Source: D37C17 sp964551815
GTDB taxonomy: Bacteria > Fidelibacterota > Marinisomatia > SCGC-AAA003-L08 > D37C17
NCBI GenBank assembly: GCA_964551815.1
Contig: CAZKEL010000003.1
Span: 1 to 64,000, forward strand
Direction of reading: 5' to 3'
Length of the DNA: 64,000 nt
The notes under the pieces were generated by a model. The model had not been told where the DNA came from, ran no database searches, and worked only from the letters and a program-made list of their open reading frames with translations. This document shows, in pieces, positions 52,350-60,365 of the stretch; position 1 is the first letter of the stretch; the number at the start of each line of letters is the position of its first letter. The translations under genes were made by a program, and so were the position numbers.

Positions 52350-52626
52350 ATATTTTCGATTAGTGATTAAAAAATTAAAGGAAAGCAAAATTTGTGATGT
52401 TTTTTTCAGTGATGAAAATAAAGGAAAAATTGTTGTCACTTTAGAAGGGGAATCAACAGAAGAAGAAATGAATAAATTAAAAATGATTCAAAATTTTGAG
52501 TATGTCATATCAGCTAAGTTAGGCTTTTCCTATAACGAAGGAGAACTGGAGGAATCACCGGTAAAAAAGGAAGAGATTACTGCTGAAAACTCTGCAACTG
52601 AACTGAGAATTGAAAATGAAGATTAA
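52312..52626 (+). CDS. napD: NapA signal-peptide chaperone NapD
   Basis: 104 residues. The ferredoxin-like NapD fold is recognisable in HISSVLVQVKPEYFRLVIKK and GKIVVTLEGESTEEEMNKL. NapD binds the Tat signal of NapA during cofactor insertion. The start is GTG (AGAGGTG site). An acidic tail of about 30 residues is extra. Last gene of the nap set; gene order A-G-H-B-F-D. Confidence 0.9.
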   Translation: MHISSVLVQVKPEYFRLVIKKLKESKICDVFFSDENKGKIVVTLEGESTEEEMNKLKMIQNFEYVISAKLGFSYNEGELEESPVKKEEITAENSATELRIENED

Positions 52627-52648
52627 ATCAAAAACCAAGGAGAAAAAA

Positions 52649-54001
52649 ATGAAATCCAAAACAGTCATGATAATAATTGCATTAACACTGGTATCTGCAT
52701 TGTCTGCCACGAGCTTTAAAGCTGGTGGTGTTTATACTGCCTGGGCACAAAGTCAGCAGGCATTTACTTTTAATGCTGAAAGTTATAATCATAACTATAT
52801 AGTTCAAATGCTGCGCTTCAATTTGACGGGCAGCTCTAATGAAAACCTGAAATTTGTCACCCGATTTGATATTGCACAGGGGTGGTGGGGTGTGGATAAT
52901 GCCATGCGCACTATTAACCGCCTGGATAACCGGGGTAAGTCCGCCCTTTTTGACTTCAAAGATAAAAACTACCTTATGCATGTAGATCAGGCATTTGTGG
53001 ATTTTACTCCCCCAAATCATCCTTTCAATCTAAAGATCGGACGCCAATGGTTTGGCTTGGGTAATAAAATCATGATGGATAATAACTATGAAGGGATACA
53101 ATTAAACTGGCAGAATCTTACACTGGGCTGGGCAAAAGTTTCAGAAGGAGCGGATAATACTACCGACGAAGGAGCCTATAATGGTGACTCAGACCTATAT
53201 ACCGCCAATTTTGCAAACAAAGTGGATAATCTCAAATACAAAGCATTTGGTTTCTATTACAATGAAAATGTAACAGATGAAGATACTACAGCATATATTG
53301 TTGACGATCTTCAGTTCTTCAGAAACAAAGATGCTGCCACCGTTACCCAACTCATGGCCGGCGGAATATCCGGTACCTATAAAACAGGAAAACTAGCCCT
53401 TGATTTTGAGGTGGATATTTTAACAGGAAAAGATGAAATCAATGATTTAGATCTGTCCGGTTATAACCTTTATACCAAATTGAATTATGCTTTGAATGAT
53501 AAATTGAAAGTAGGTGGTATTATTGGTTTGGGCTCCGGAGATGATGCTTCAGAAGCAGGGTTTACCAATGTAAATAAACTGCGTACGTCAGGGTTTTTCT
53601 ATATTACCGAAGTTTGGGAAGACTCCATCATGCCGGACGAAGAGGGCATTACACCACAGGGGTTGGGGGCTCCAAATGTAAAGGGATACAGAGAATTGGA
53701 AAACACTACTATCTTCCAGGCTTTCACTGATTATAAACTACAGCAAAATACCTCTCTGTTTCTTTCTGCAAGTGTGATCAGAGCCAGCAGTGAAATTAAA
53801 GGTGATGACGGTTCTCTCGCCTCAGATTTAGGCACAGAAGTGGACTTCCGCCTAAAGCATAATGTGTATAAAAATCTGTTTTTCATGCTCCGTGGCGGAT
53901 ATTTCATTCCCGGAGATGCTGCCGGTTATCTCATCAACGGAAACAATACCAACACAGATCCTGCTTATGAACTGAAAGGAATGGTCGTCTATAAATTTTA
54001 A
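52649..54001 (+). CDS. Outer-membrane porin downstream of nap
   Basis: 450 residues. A signal peptide (TVMIIIALTLVSALSATS) is followed by many short amphipathic strands, ending in MVVYKF, an outer-membrane barrel ending. The middle contains DFTPPNHPFNLKIGRQWFGLG, reminiscent of alginate- or phosphate-type porins, but the family is not certain. AAGGAG gives the start at 52649. Its place at the end of the nap set suggests a nitrate/nitrite channel across the outer membrane. A strong terminator follows. Confidence 0.75.
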   Translation: MKSKTVMIIIALTLVSALSATSFKAGGVYTAWAQSQQAFTFNAESYNHNYIVQMLRFNLTGSSNENLKFVTRFDIAQGWWGVDNAMRTINRLDNRGKSALFDFKDKNYLMHVDQAFVDFTPPNHPFNLKIGRQWFGLGNKIMMDNNYEGIQLNWQNLTLGWAKVSEGADNTTDEGAYNGDSDLYTANFANKVDNLKYKAFGFYYNENVTDEDTTAYIVDDLQFFRNKDAATVTQLMAGGISGTYKTGKLALDFEVDILTGKDEINDLDLSGYNLYTKLNYALNDKLKVGGIIGLGSGDDASEAGFTNVNKLRTSGFFYITEVWEDSIMPDEEGITPQGLGAPNVKGYRELENTTIFQAFTDYKLQQNTSLFLSASVIRASSEIKGDDGSLASDLGTEVDFRLKHNVYKNLFFMLRGGYFIPGDAAGYLINGNNTNTDPAYELKGMVVYKF

Positions 54002-54008
54002 AACAATT

Positions 54009-54045
54009 AACAGAGGCAGAGATTACCCTCTGCCTCTGTTTTTTA
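54009..54045 (+). terminator. Intrinsic terminator after the nap-porin operon
   Basis: CAGAGGCAGAG and TCTGCCTCTG form a GC-rich stem around a short loop, followed by six T. It ends the nap-porin transcript and separates it from the octaheme cytochrome gene. Confidence 0.9.
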
Positions 54046-54080
54046 TTAGGAAATTGTAATTAAAGAAAAGGGAGAATATA

Positions 54081-55541
54081 ATGGAAAGCTATATTAAACG
54101 GTATATAGGAGGACTAACCCTTCTCTTGTATATGTCCTTTGGATTATCTAAAGAATATCTGCCTAATGAACTCACGCCTGAAACCCGGGAATGTCTCAGT
54201 TGTCATCAGGAAGAAAATGTGAGTCTCTATCAGCAATGGGGTGCAAGCAAACATTATGGTGCTAATGTGGGTTGTTATGAATGCCATGTTGCAGATGAAG
54301 ACGATGTGGATGCAGTAGAACATCATGATTATTTTATTTCCGTCATTGTATCTCCCAACGATTGTGCACGCTGCCATGAAAAGGAAGTAGATGAGTTTGT
54401 AAATTCTCACCACTCCAAAGCAGGCAGGATCATGGGGTCACTTGATAATGTACTGGCAGAGGTGGTGGAAGGAAATTCGGACTTCATTACCCCGGGATTT
54501 CCACACGGAAATTCTGCTGCTGCAGTAAATGGCTGCTGGCAATGTCATGGTTCTCAGGTGAAAGTATTGGAAGACGGTAAGCTGGATCCTGCCACCTGGC
54601 CAAACTCAGGAATGGGGCGGATTAATCCTGACGGATCAGAAGGCTCCTGCTCTGCCTGTCACCAACGCCATGAATTTTCTGTAGCCCAGGCTCGCAGACC
54701 TGAAAATTGCGGAAAATGCCACCTGGGTCCTGACCATCCTCAAAAAGAAGTTTATGATGAATCCAAACATGGGATTAACTTCTACGCTAATGTTGATAAA
54801 TTGAATTTAGAATCCTCTAAATGGGTGGTAGGAGAGGACTATGATGCAGCACCTACCTGTGCAACCTGTCATATGTCAGCAACTCCCAATCAGGATATCA
54901 CTCATAATATTGGACTGCGTATCAAATGGAATAATCGGCCTGTACATTCAAAACTTTCTCATGAAACAGATGCCAAATGGGGACTTAAATCTGCCTCCAT
55001 CCATGCTGATGAAAGACGAAAGAATATGGAGGATGTTTGTATTGCCTGCCATAATGATAATTTCACAAAAAATTTCTTTATTCAATATGAGGGACTCATT
55101 GATTTATATGAGCAGAAATATGCAATCCCCGGGGAAAAGCTTTACAAAGCAGCCTTGCCATTATTAAAAAAAGATAAGGAAGGCAAACATATTAAATTCG
55201 CTGATCCCATTGATTTCACCTGGTTTGAGCTCTGGCATCATGAAGGCAGACGGGCACGCCATGCAGCTGCAATGATGGCACCAGACTATACCCATTGGCA
55301 CGGTACTTATGACCTTGCAAAAAATTTCTACTCTGAGTTTATTCCTGAGATTGAAGAGATCATTGAGAAGGGAATCCATTCTAAGAATAAAAAAGAGGTA
55401 GAGGCAGCTGAAAATCTACAGAAATTATTGGATGAGACTTTAGAAAATACAGATCACCGCTGGTATTTGGGAAAAATGGATCCTGTGGACAAAGCCCGTA
55501 GAGAAAAGGCTGCAAAGGAGTTTAAAGACAGGTATAAATAA
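54081..55541 (+). CDS. Octaheme c-type cytochrome, hydroxylamine-oxidoreductase (HAO) family, copy 1
   Basis: 486 residues with a signal anchor and eight C-x2-C-H heme sites at about 38, 65, 95, 152, 190, 210, 260 and 320. NCGKCHLGPDHPQKEVYDES and the WHHEGRRARHAAAMMAPDY region are typical of HAO-family octaheme cytochromes. In Campylobacterota, such HAO proteins are proposed to reduce nitrite or hydroxylamine; in nitrifiers HAO oxidises hydroxylamine. No ammonia monooxygenase is seen here, and no NrfA (C-x2-C-K), so a reductive role with the nearby Nap is more likely. Activity is inferred. Confidence 0.85.
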   Translation: MESYIKRYIGGLTLLLYMSFGLSKEYLPNELTPETRECLSCHQEENVSLYQQWGASKHYGANVGCYECHVADEDDVDAVEHHDYFISVIVSPNDCARCHEKEVDEFVNSHHSKAGRIMGSLDNVLAEVVEGNSDFITPGFPHGNSAAAVNGCWQCHGSQVKVLEDGKLDPATWPNSGMGRINPDGSEGSCSACHQRHEFSVAQARRPENCGKCHLGPDHPQKEVYDESKHGINFYANVDKLNLESSKWVVGEDYDAAPTCATCHMSATPNQDITHNIGLRIKWNNRPVHSKLSHETDAKWGLKSASIHADERRKNMEDVCIACHNDNFTKNFFIQYEGLIDLYEQKYAIPGEKLYKAALPLLKKDKEGKHIKFADPIDFTWFELWHHEGRRARHAAAMMAPDYTHWHGTYDLAKNFYSEFIPEIEEIIEKGIHSKNKKEVEAAENLQKLLDETLENTDHRWYLGKMDPVDKARREKAAKEFKDRYK

Positions 55542-55592
55542 AAGTATTGGTAAAATAGTTGGATATTGAGAAGTGAAAGGAGTAGATTATAA

Positions 55593-55610
55593 TAGGATAT
55601 ACAAGTCCTA
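55593..55610 (+). promoter_or_regulatory. TARGA-N8-TCYTA dyad, copy 3
   Basis: TAGGATATACAAGTCCTA has perfect five-base arms around eight bases and lies 33 bases upstream of the octaheme cytochrome start at 55643. It resembles the copies at 34806 and 46199. Confidence 0.4.
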
Positions 55611-55642
55611 ATATCTTGATAGCCATTAATATGGAGGGAAAA

Positions 55643-56917
55643 ATGAATATATATAGTAAAATAGTTTCAATCCTTTTTCTGTTGAGTGGTTTTCTCTTAG
55701 CAGATATTTGCTCAGACTGTCATAACAAAACTTCTCCAGGAGTGGTGAGTGACTGGAAGGCAAGTAAACACTACGAAGAAGACGTTGGCTGTGCGGATTG
55801 TCACGGTGGTAATCATACTACAATGACAGATTTTAGTAAGTCAGAAATTCCCACTCCTACTACTTGTGCTGAATGCCATGAGGAACAGGTTGAGCAGTAT
55901 AAGTCCGGTAAACATTCAATCGCCTGGGCTGCCATGAAAGCCATGCCAACAACCCACTTTAAACCCATGGAATTAATAGACGGCGGCAAAGGCTGCGGTG
56001 GTTGCCATAAAATCGGTCTAAAGTCAGATGACGAAATAAAACAGTTAAAAAAAGAGGGTCATGCTTATGGGTATGCCGCCTGTGATGCCTGCCATACACG
56101 ACATGTTTTTTCTAAAGAGGAGGCACGGCAGCCACAAGCCTGCCAAACCTGCCACATGGGATTTGATCATCCACAATGGGAAATGTATTCCTCCTCAAAA
56201 CACGGTGTCAGGTATCTATTAAAACAGCAGGGTATTTTACCTGAGGATACAGCAGCACCCACCTGCCAGACCTGTCACATGCAGGATGGTAACCATGAAG
56301 TTAGAACCGCTTGGGGATTTTTAGCTGTTCGCACTAACGGATTGGCACCTTATCCCGGCGAAGATGAAGATTGGTGGAACGACAGAGTGACTATTTTGCA
56401 GGCATTGGGTGTTTTGGATCCGGAGGGGAATCCCACTGAAAGGCTGGATGTGGTTGCAGCGGCAGATGTAGCCAGGCTTTCAGCGGAAGCTTTTGATGCT
56501 GAAAGGACAAAAATGATCAACACCTGCTCAGAATGTCACTCTGAGAATTTTGCAAGAGAAGAATTGGAAAAAGGGGATGAGATTATCCGCCGGGGTGATG
56601 AACTTCTTGCAGATGCGATTCGAATAATTTCGGGGCTGTACAAAGAAGGACTATTAGAAAAACCAGAGAGTTATACCTATAACTTCCCCGACTTGCTAAC
56701 CTTTCATGATGCGCCTACACCCATTGAACAAAAATTGTTCGTTATGCACTTAAAACACAGGATGCGTCTATTTCAGGGTGCCTTCCATAATAATCCGGAT
56801 TATACCCTTTGGTATGGTTGGAATGAAATGGTGATGGATTTAACTGAAATTGAACACATGGCGAAAGAAATCAGAACGGATAATTCAAAAGGATTTTTTT
56901 CTAAATTTTTCCGATAA
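55643..56917 (+). CDS. Octaheme c-type cytochrome, HAO family, copy 2
   Basis: 424 residues from the Met behind GGAGGG (55643). A signal peptide (YSKIVSILFLLSGFLLA) leads to eight C-x2-C-H sites at about 23, 50, 75, 118, 147, 167, 208 and 295. ACQTCHMGFDHPQWEMYSSS parallels the CGKCHLGPDHPQ motif of copy 1. The C-terminal half (NPDYTLWYGWNEM) is helical. It is only distantly related to copy 1, so it may have a different substrate or act as its electron partner. An intrinsic terminator follows. Confidence 0.85.
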   Translation: MNIYSKIVSILFLLSGFLLADICSDCHNKTSPGVVSDWKASKHYEEDVGCADCHGGNHTTMTDFSKSEIPTPTTCAECHEEQVEQYKSGKHSIAWAAMKAMPTTHFKPMELIDGGKGCGGCHKIGLKSDDEIKQLKKEGHAYGYAACDACHTRHVFSKEEARQPQACQTCHMGFDHPQWEMYSSSKHGVRYLLKQQGILPEDTAAPTCQTCHMQDGNHEVRTAWGFLAVRTNGLAPYPGEDEDWWNDRVTILQALGVLDPEGNPTERLDVVAAADVARLSAEAFDAERTKMINTCSECHSENFAREELEKGDEIIRRGDELLADAIRIISGLYKEGLLEKPESYTYNFPDLLTFHDAPTPIEQKLFVMHLKHRMRLFQGAFHNNPDYTLWYGWNEMVMDLTEIEHMAKEIRTDNSKGFFSKFFR

Positions 56918-56942
56918 CAATTACCTCTCACAAAAATGTTAC

Positions 56943-56978
56943 TGAATGCCTTGCTTCCGGGCAGGGCATTCATTTTTT
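56943..56978 (+). terminator. Intrinsic terminator between octaheme cytochrome and c554
   Basis: TGAATGCC and GGCATTCA form an 8-bp stem around a GC-rich inner region, followed by six T. It ends only 16 bases before the c554-like start, so either the downstream genes rely on read-through or a promoter lies within the gene upstream. Confidence 0.75.
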
Positions 56979-56994
56979 AAAGAAAGGAACAGGA

Positions 56995-57600
56995 ATGCGG
57001 TTAGCACCATTATTAGTTTTTGTACTCACACTCATATATTCACAGGAATTCGTTGGCAGTAAAAAATGCAAATCCTGCCATAAAAAGGAGTCCTCTGGTG
57101 CACAATATTCTTTATGGGAAAAATCCAAACATGCCCATGCCTTTGAAACGCTGAAAACCCCTGAAGCTTTGGAGACTGCAAAAAAATTGGGAATAACCTC
57201 TAATCCCTGGGAAACACCTGCATGTGTTCGCTGCCATACCACCGGCTTTGGACAAGGGGGTTATGAAATCAAAGACCCAGGATTCTGGTTACAGGTTACA
57301 GCTAAAGGGAAACCCACAAAAGAAGTAAAACGCATGGAAGCCCTTAAGGGTATTGGCTGCGAGGTCTGCCATGGTCCCGGCAGTGAGTATAAATCGAAAA
57401 AAATTATGAAAAAACTATTCTTCGGGGAACTCCCGGCTGATACCTTAGGCTTTAAAATTCCAACAGAAGCTCTTTGCAGACAATGCCACAATAAGGAAAG
57501 CCCTTCATTTAAAGAGTTTCATTTTGAGGAGCGTTATAAAGAAATATCGCATCCCTATCCTAAAGGATATCGAGAAGAAAAACTACATGATAAAAATTAA
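56995..57600 (+). CDS. Tetraheme cytochrome c554-like protein
   Basis: 201 residues with a signal peptide (LAPLLVFVLTLIYSQEF) and four heme sites (CKSCH, CVRCH, CEVCH, CRQCH). The order SKKCKSCHKKES, KSKHAHAFETL, CVRCHTTGFGQGGYE and GIGCEVCHGPGSEY matches the cytochrome c554 family. In nitrifiers c554 accepts electrons from HAO; here it could carry electrons between the Rieske/b complex and the octaheme cytochromes in either direction. It overlaps the Rieske gene by 14 bases. Confidence 0.88.
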   Translation: MRLAPLLVFVLTLIYSQEFVGSKKCKSCHKKESSGAQYSLWEKSKHAHAFETLKTPEALETAKKLGITSNPWETPACVRCHTTGFGQGGYEIKDPGFWLQVTAKGKPTKEVKRMEALKGIGCEVCHGPGSEYKSKKIMKKLFFGELPADTLGFKIPTEALCRQCHNKESPSFKEFHFEERYKEISHPYPKGYREEKLHDKN

Positions 57601-58057
57601 AACAAAGAAAACCGGAAAAAAACTACCCACTCGAAAGACATTTATTCAATGGTTACTGCGAGGGGGATTAACAGCATGGGTAGGAAGTATATTGTATCCC
57701 GTATTCAGGTATATGATTCCCCCGGATGCCCCTGAATTGAATGTGAACCAAATTGAAGTGGGTATGCTGGTGGAATTTCCTCCCGGTACCTCAAAAATTA
57801 TCCGTATGGGGCGTACCCCCGTTCTGGTTCTCAGAAAAAAGAATGGTGACTTTCGGGCTATGGAAGCAACCTGTACCCACCTGGACTGCACCGTACAATT
57901 TAGAACCGAAACGGAACAGGTCTGGTGTGCCTGTCACAATGGATTTTATGATGTGGAAGGCAGAAATTTATCCGGACCACCCCCCAAGCCATTAGGGCAA
58001 TTTGATGTAACTGTAAAATCTGAAAAAGTCATTGTTTCAAAACCAATGCTCACATGA
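57587..58057 (+). CDS. Rieske [2Fe-2S] protein
   Basis: 156 residues. The N-terminus has a Tat-like TRKTFIQWLLRGG and one transmembrane helix. The cluster ligands are CTHLDC and CACHNG, giving C-x-H and C-x2-H pairs. The start at 57587 lies in the end of the c554 gene; an earlier Met at 57524 lies deeper in it. Works with the cytochrome b that follows (ATGA overlap). Confidence 0.93.
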   Translation: MIKIKTKKTGKKLPTRKTFIQWLLRGGLTAWVGSILYPVFRYMIPPDAPELNVNQIEVGMLVEFPPGTSKIIRMGRTPVLVLRKKNGDFRAMEATCTHLDCTVQFRTETEQVWCACHNGFYDVEGRNLSGPPPKPLGQFDVTVKSEKVIVSKPMLT

Positions 58058-59121
58058 AAATGATATACGACTGGCTTAACCAACGTCTTGATTTAGATTC
58101 CGCCTGGAATTTTGCCAAAAAGAAACGGGTTCCCATTTTTTATGGTACAGTCTGGTACTATCTGGGAGGAATATCTCTCTTTCTCTTTGCTGTACAGTTA
58201 GTAACAGGAATTTTGCTGGTTCTCTACTATCAACCAGGAGCCGAAACGGCTTTTGAATCGGTGAAATTTATTGTGAGTAAAGTGGAGTTTGGCTGGCTCA
58301 TCAGGGAAATACACAGTTGGTCGGCAAATCTGTTTATCCTCTTTGCCTTTTTGCATATGTTTACTGTGTTCTTTGCCAAAGCATACCGCAAACCCCGAGA
58401 ACTAACCTGGTTCACCGGAATGTTACTGTTGGTATTAGGAATGGCTTTTGGATTTTCAGGATATTTGCTCCCTTGGAATGAATTGGCTTTTTTTGCCACA
58501 AAGGTTGGTTCTGATATTGCAGGTGCTATTCCATTCGTGGGGGAATTTATGTTGAAAGTTTTGCGGGCAGGTGAGGAAGTAACCGGAGCAACCCTCACCC
58601 GCTTTTATGGCATCCATATTGCTGTCCTTCCCGGTATATTCACCATCATTTTAGGAATTCACCTTATGTTGGTACAGTTTCAGGGAATGTCTGTACCGCC
58701 GGAAATTGAAAAGCTTCCGGAAAAAAAGCGACGTACCATTCCCTTTTTCCCGGATTTTGTACTAAGAGATTTCATGGTATGGCTTATTGTACTAAATGTT
58801 ATTGCTCTCTTGGCAGTTTTCTTTCCCTGGGAGCTGGGGCAGAAAGCAGATCCATTGGCACCAGCACCTGCAGGAATACGTCCTGAATGGTATTTCATGT
58901 TTATGTTTCAGACCCTCAAATTGATCCCTCCCCATGTGTTATTTATCGAAGGTGAACTCTTTGGAATCCTCCTCTTCAGCTTGGGAGGTCTTATTTGGTT
59001 TTTCGTTCCCTTTTTAGATAAGAAGTCCCATTTAGGCATCCGGTCAAAGTTTTGGACTTACTTTGGAATTTTTCTGGTTATCTATATGGTAGTACTCACC
59101 ATCTGGGGATATATGGTATGA
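58054..59121 (+). CDS. Cytochrome b (b6/b fused form) of a bc-type complex
   Basis: 355 residues. The bis-heme ligands are in IREIHSWSANLFILFAFLHM and TRFYGIHIAVLPGIF plus GIHLMLV. RPEWYFMFMFQTLKL is the PEWY quinol-site motif of the subunit IV part. So the N-terminal b6 and C-terminal portions are fused in a shortened form. It oxidises menaquinol and passes electrons to the Rieske protein and, by position, to the nonaheme cytochrome downstream. Confidence 0.94.
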   Translation: MKMIYDWLNQRLDLDSAWNFAKKKRVPIFYGTVWYYLGGISLFLFAVQLVTGILLVLYYQPGAETAFESVKFIVSKVEFGWLIREIHSWSANLFILFAFLHMFTVFFAKAYRKPRELTWFTGMLLLVLGMAFGFSGYLLPWNELAFFATKVGSDIAGAIPFVGEFMLKVLRAGEEVTGATLTRFYGIHIAVLPGIFTIILGIHLMLVQFQGMSVPPEIEKLPEKKRRTIPFFPDFVLRDFMVWLIVLNVIALLAVFFPWELGQKADPLAPAPAGIRPEWYFMFMFQTLKLIPPHVLFIEGELFGILLFSLGGLIWFFVPFLDKKSHLGIRSKFWTYFGIFLVIYMVVLTIWGYMV

Positions 59122-60365
59122 AGCATTTGATTTTTATTTTCCTCCTCTCTTTTCTTAATTCCACGGAAAACGGGTGTATGAACTGCCATCTTGAATTGGA
59201 TGATGACAGGGATGAAGGAGAAAAAATTGTGACTCCCTACCTCTCCGGAGTGCATGCTGCCAGAGGAATCAGCTGTGTTGACTGCCATGGTGGTGATCCG
59301 GAGGAAGAGGAAGACGAAGATGCCGCTATGTGGGATGCAGACGATTTTATGGGAGAATTAGAAAAAGCAGATCAATTGGAAATGTGTGGTAAATGCCATT
59401 CTGATCCCGGTTTCATGCGTTTACACTCTGCTTCCATTAAAACAGATCAGGTACAGCAATATCATACCAGCGGGCATGGAAAAGCCCTATTCAATGGAAA
59501 TGATAAAGCTGCTATTTGTACAGATTGCCATGGGGTTCACGGAATGCAGCCGGTTAAAGACCCGCGGTCATCAGTATATGCACTCAATATTCCCTTCACC
59601 TGTTCCAAATGTCATTCTGATCCAATCTACATGGAGGAATCGCAACTACCAACGGACCAGTTGAATGATTACCAAAACTCTGTCCATGGCAAAGCATTGT
59701 TAGAACATGGAGATATTGGTGCACCTGCCTGTAATGACTGCCACGGTAATCATGGTGCTGCACCACCGGATGTGGTGCATGTGAAAGATATCTGTGGAAC
59801 CTGCCATGTAAATAACAGGAACTTGTTCCAAAAAAGCCATTTGTTTACCACCCTCATGGAAAAAGGGTTTGGTCAATGTGAAACCTGCCACGACAATCAT
59901 AATGTAGTTAAACCAGATGATTCTTTTCTGGATTGGTCTGGAAAATCACTCTGTCGTCAATGTCACCCTGAAGGAGGGGAAGCTAAAGATATGTCTCAGC
60001 ATTTCTATTCTATTATTGACAGTTTAAAAACCGGTTTGCATCTGGCGCATGCTTTAGTGGATTCTGCAGAACAAAAGGGAATGATTGTAGATGATCTCTT
60101 TTTTCATTTGGAAGAAGCAAGGAAAACTCTGATTCATACCCGCACCAATATCCACAGCTTTGATATTGCCTATGTGGATACCCACGCCATACCTGGATTT
60201 ACCGCCATTGAAGCAGCCATTTCCGGAGCTGGAAATAGTTTGGAAGAATTCAAGTTCAGACGGAGCGGTTTATTTTATTTTTCCCTTATCATTACTTTTC
60301 TGGTATTCGTATTGGGGTTTAAAATAAAAGGAATGACTGACAAAAAAATTCCCCGTTCTGAATAG
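59118..60365 (+). CDS. Membrane-anchored nonaheme cytochrome c of the bc-type complex
   Basis: 415 residues starting at the ATGA overlap with cytochrome b. Signal peptide, nine C-x2-C-H sites (CMNCH, CVDCH, CGKCH, CTDCH, CSKCH, CNDCH, CGTCH, CETCH, CRQCH), then a helical tail and a C-terminal transmembrane helix (FYFSLIITFLVFVLGFKIKG). In place of a cytochrome c1 it likely takes electrons from the Rieske protein. Related Rieske/b/multiheme-c sets are known in anammox Planctomycetes and some Deltaproteobacteria. Confidence 0.87.
   Translation: MKHLIFIFLLSFLNSTENGCMNCHLELDDDRDEGEKIVTPYLSGVHAARGISCVDCHGGDPEEEEDEDAAMWDADDFMGELEKADQLEMCGKCHSDPGFMRLHSASIKTDQVQQYHTSGHGKALFNGNDKAAICTDCHGVHGMQPVKDPRSSVYALNIPFTCSKCHSDPIYMEESQLPTDQLNDYQNSVHGKALLEHGDIGAPACNDCHGNHGAAPPDVVHVKDICGTCHVNNRNLFQKSHLFTTLMEKGFGQCETCHDNHNVVKPDDSFLDWSGKSLCRQCHPEGGEAKDMSQHFYSIIDSLKTGLHLAHALVDSAEQKGMIVDDLFFHLEEARKTLIHTRTNIHSFDIAYVDTHAIPGFTAIEAAISGAGNSLEEFKFRRSGLFYFSLIITFLVFVLGFKIKGMTDKKIPRSE

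Noticed and set aside
54081..56917. The multiheme cytochromes as NrfA-type nitrite reductases
   Set aside because: Neither has the C-x2-C-K active-site heme motif, and both have eight hemes in HAO-like order.
54081..57600. HAO plus c554 as evidence of aerobic ammonia oxidation
   Set aside because: No amo genes are seen, and the neighbours are nitrate reductase and anaerobic heme synthesis; a reductive role is more likely.
57587..58057. CACHNG in the Rieske protein as a heme-binding site
   Set aside because: The spacing is C-x-C-H, not C-x2-C-H; it is the second half of the Rieske cluster motif.
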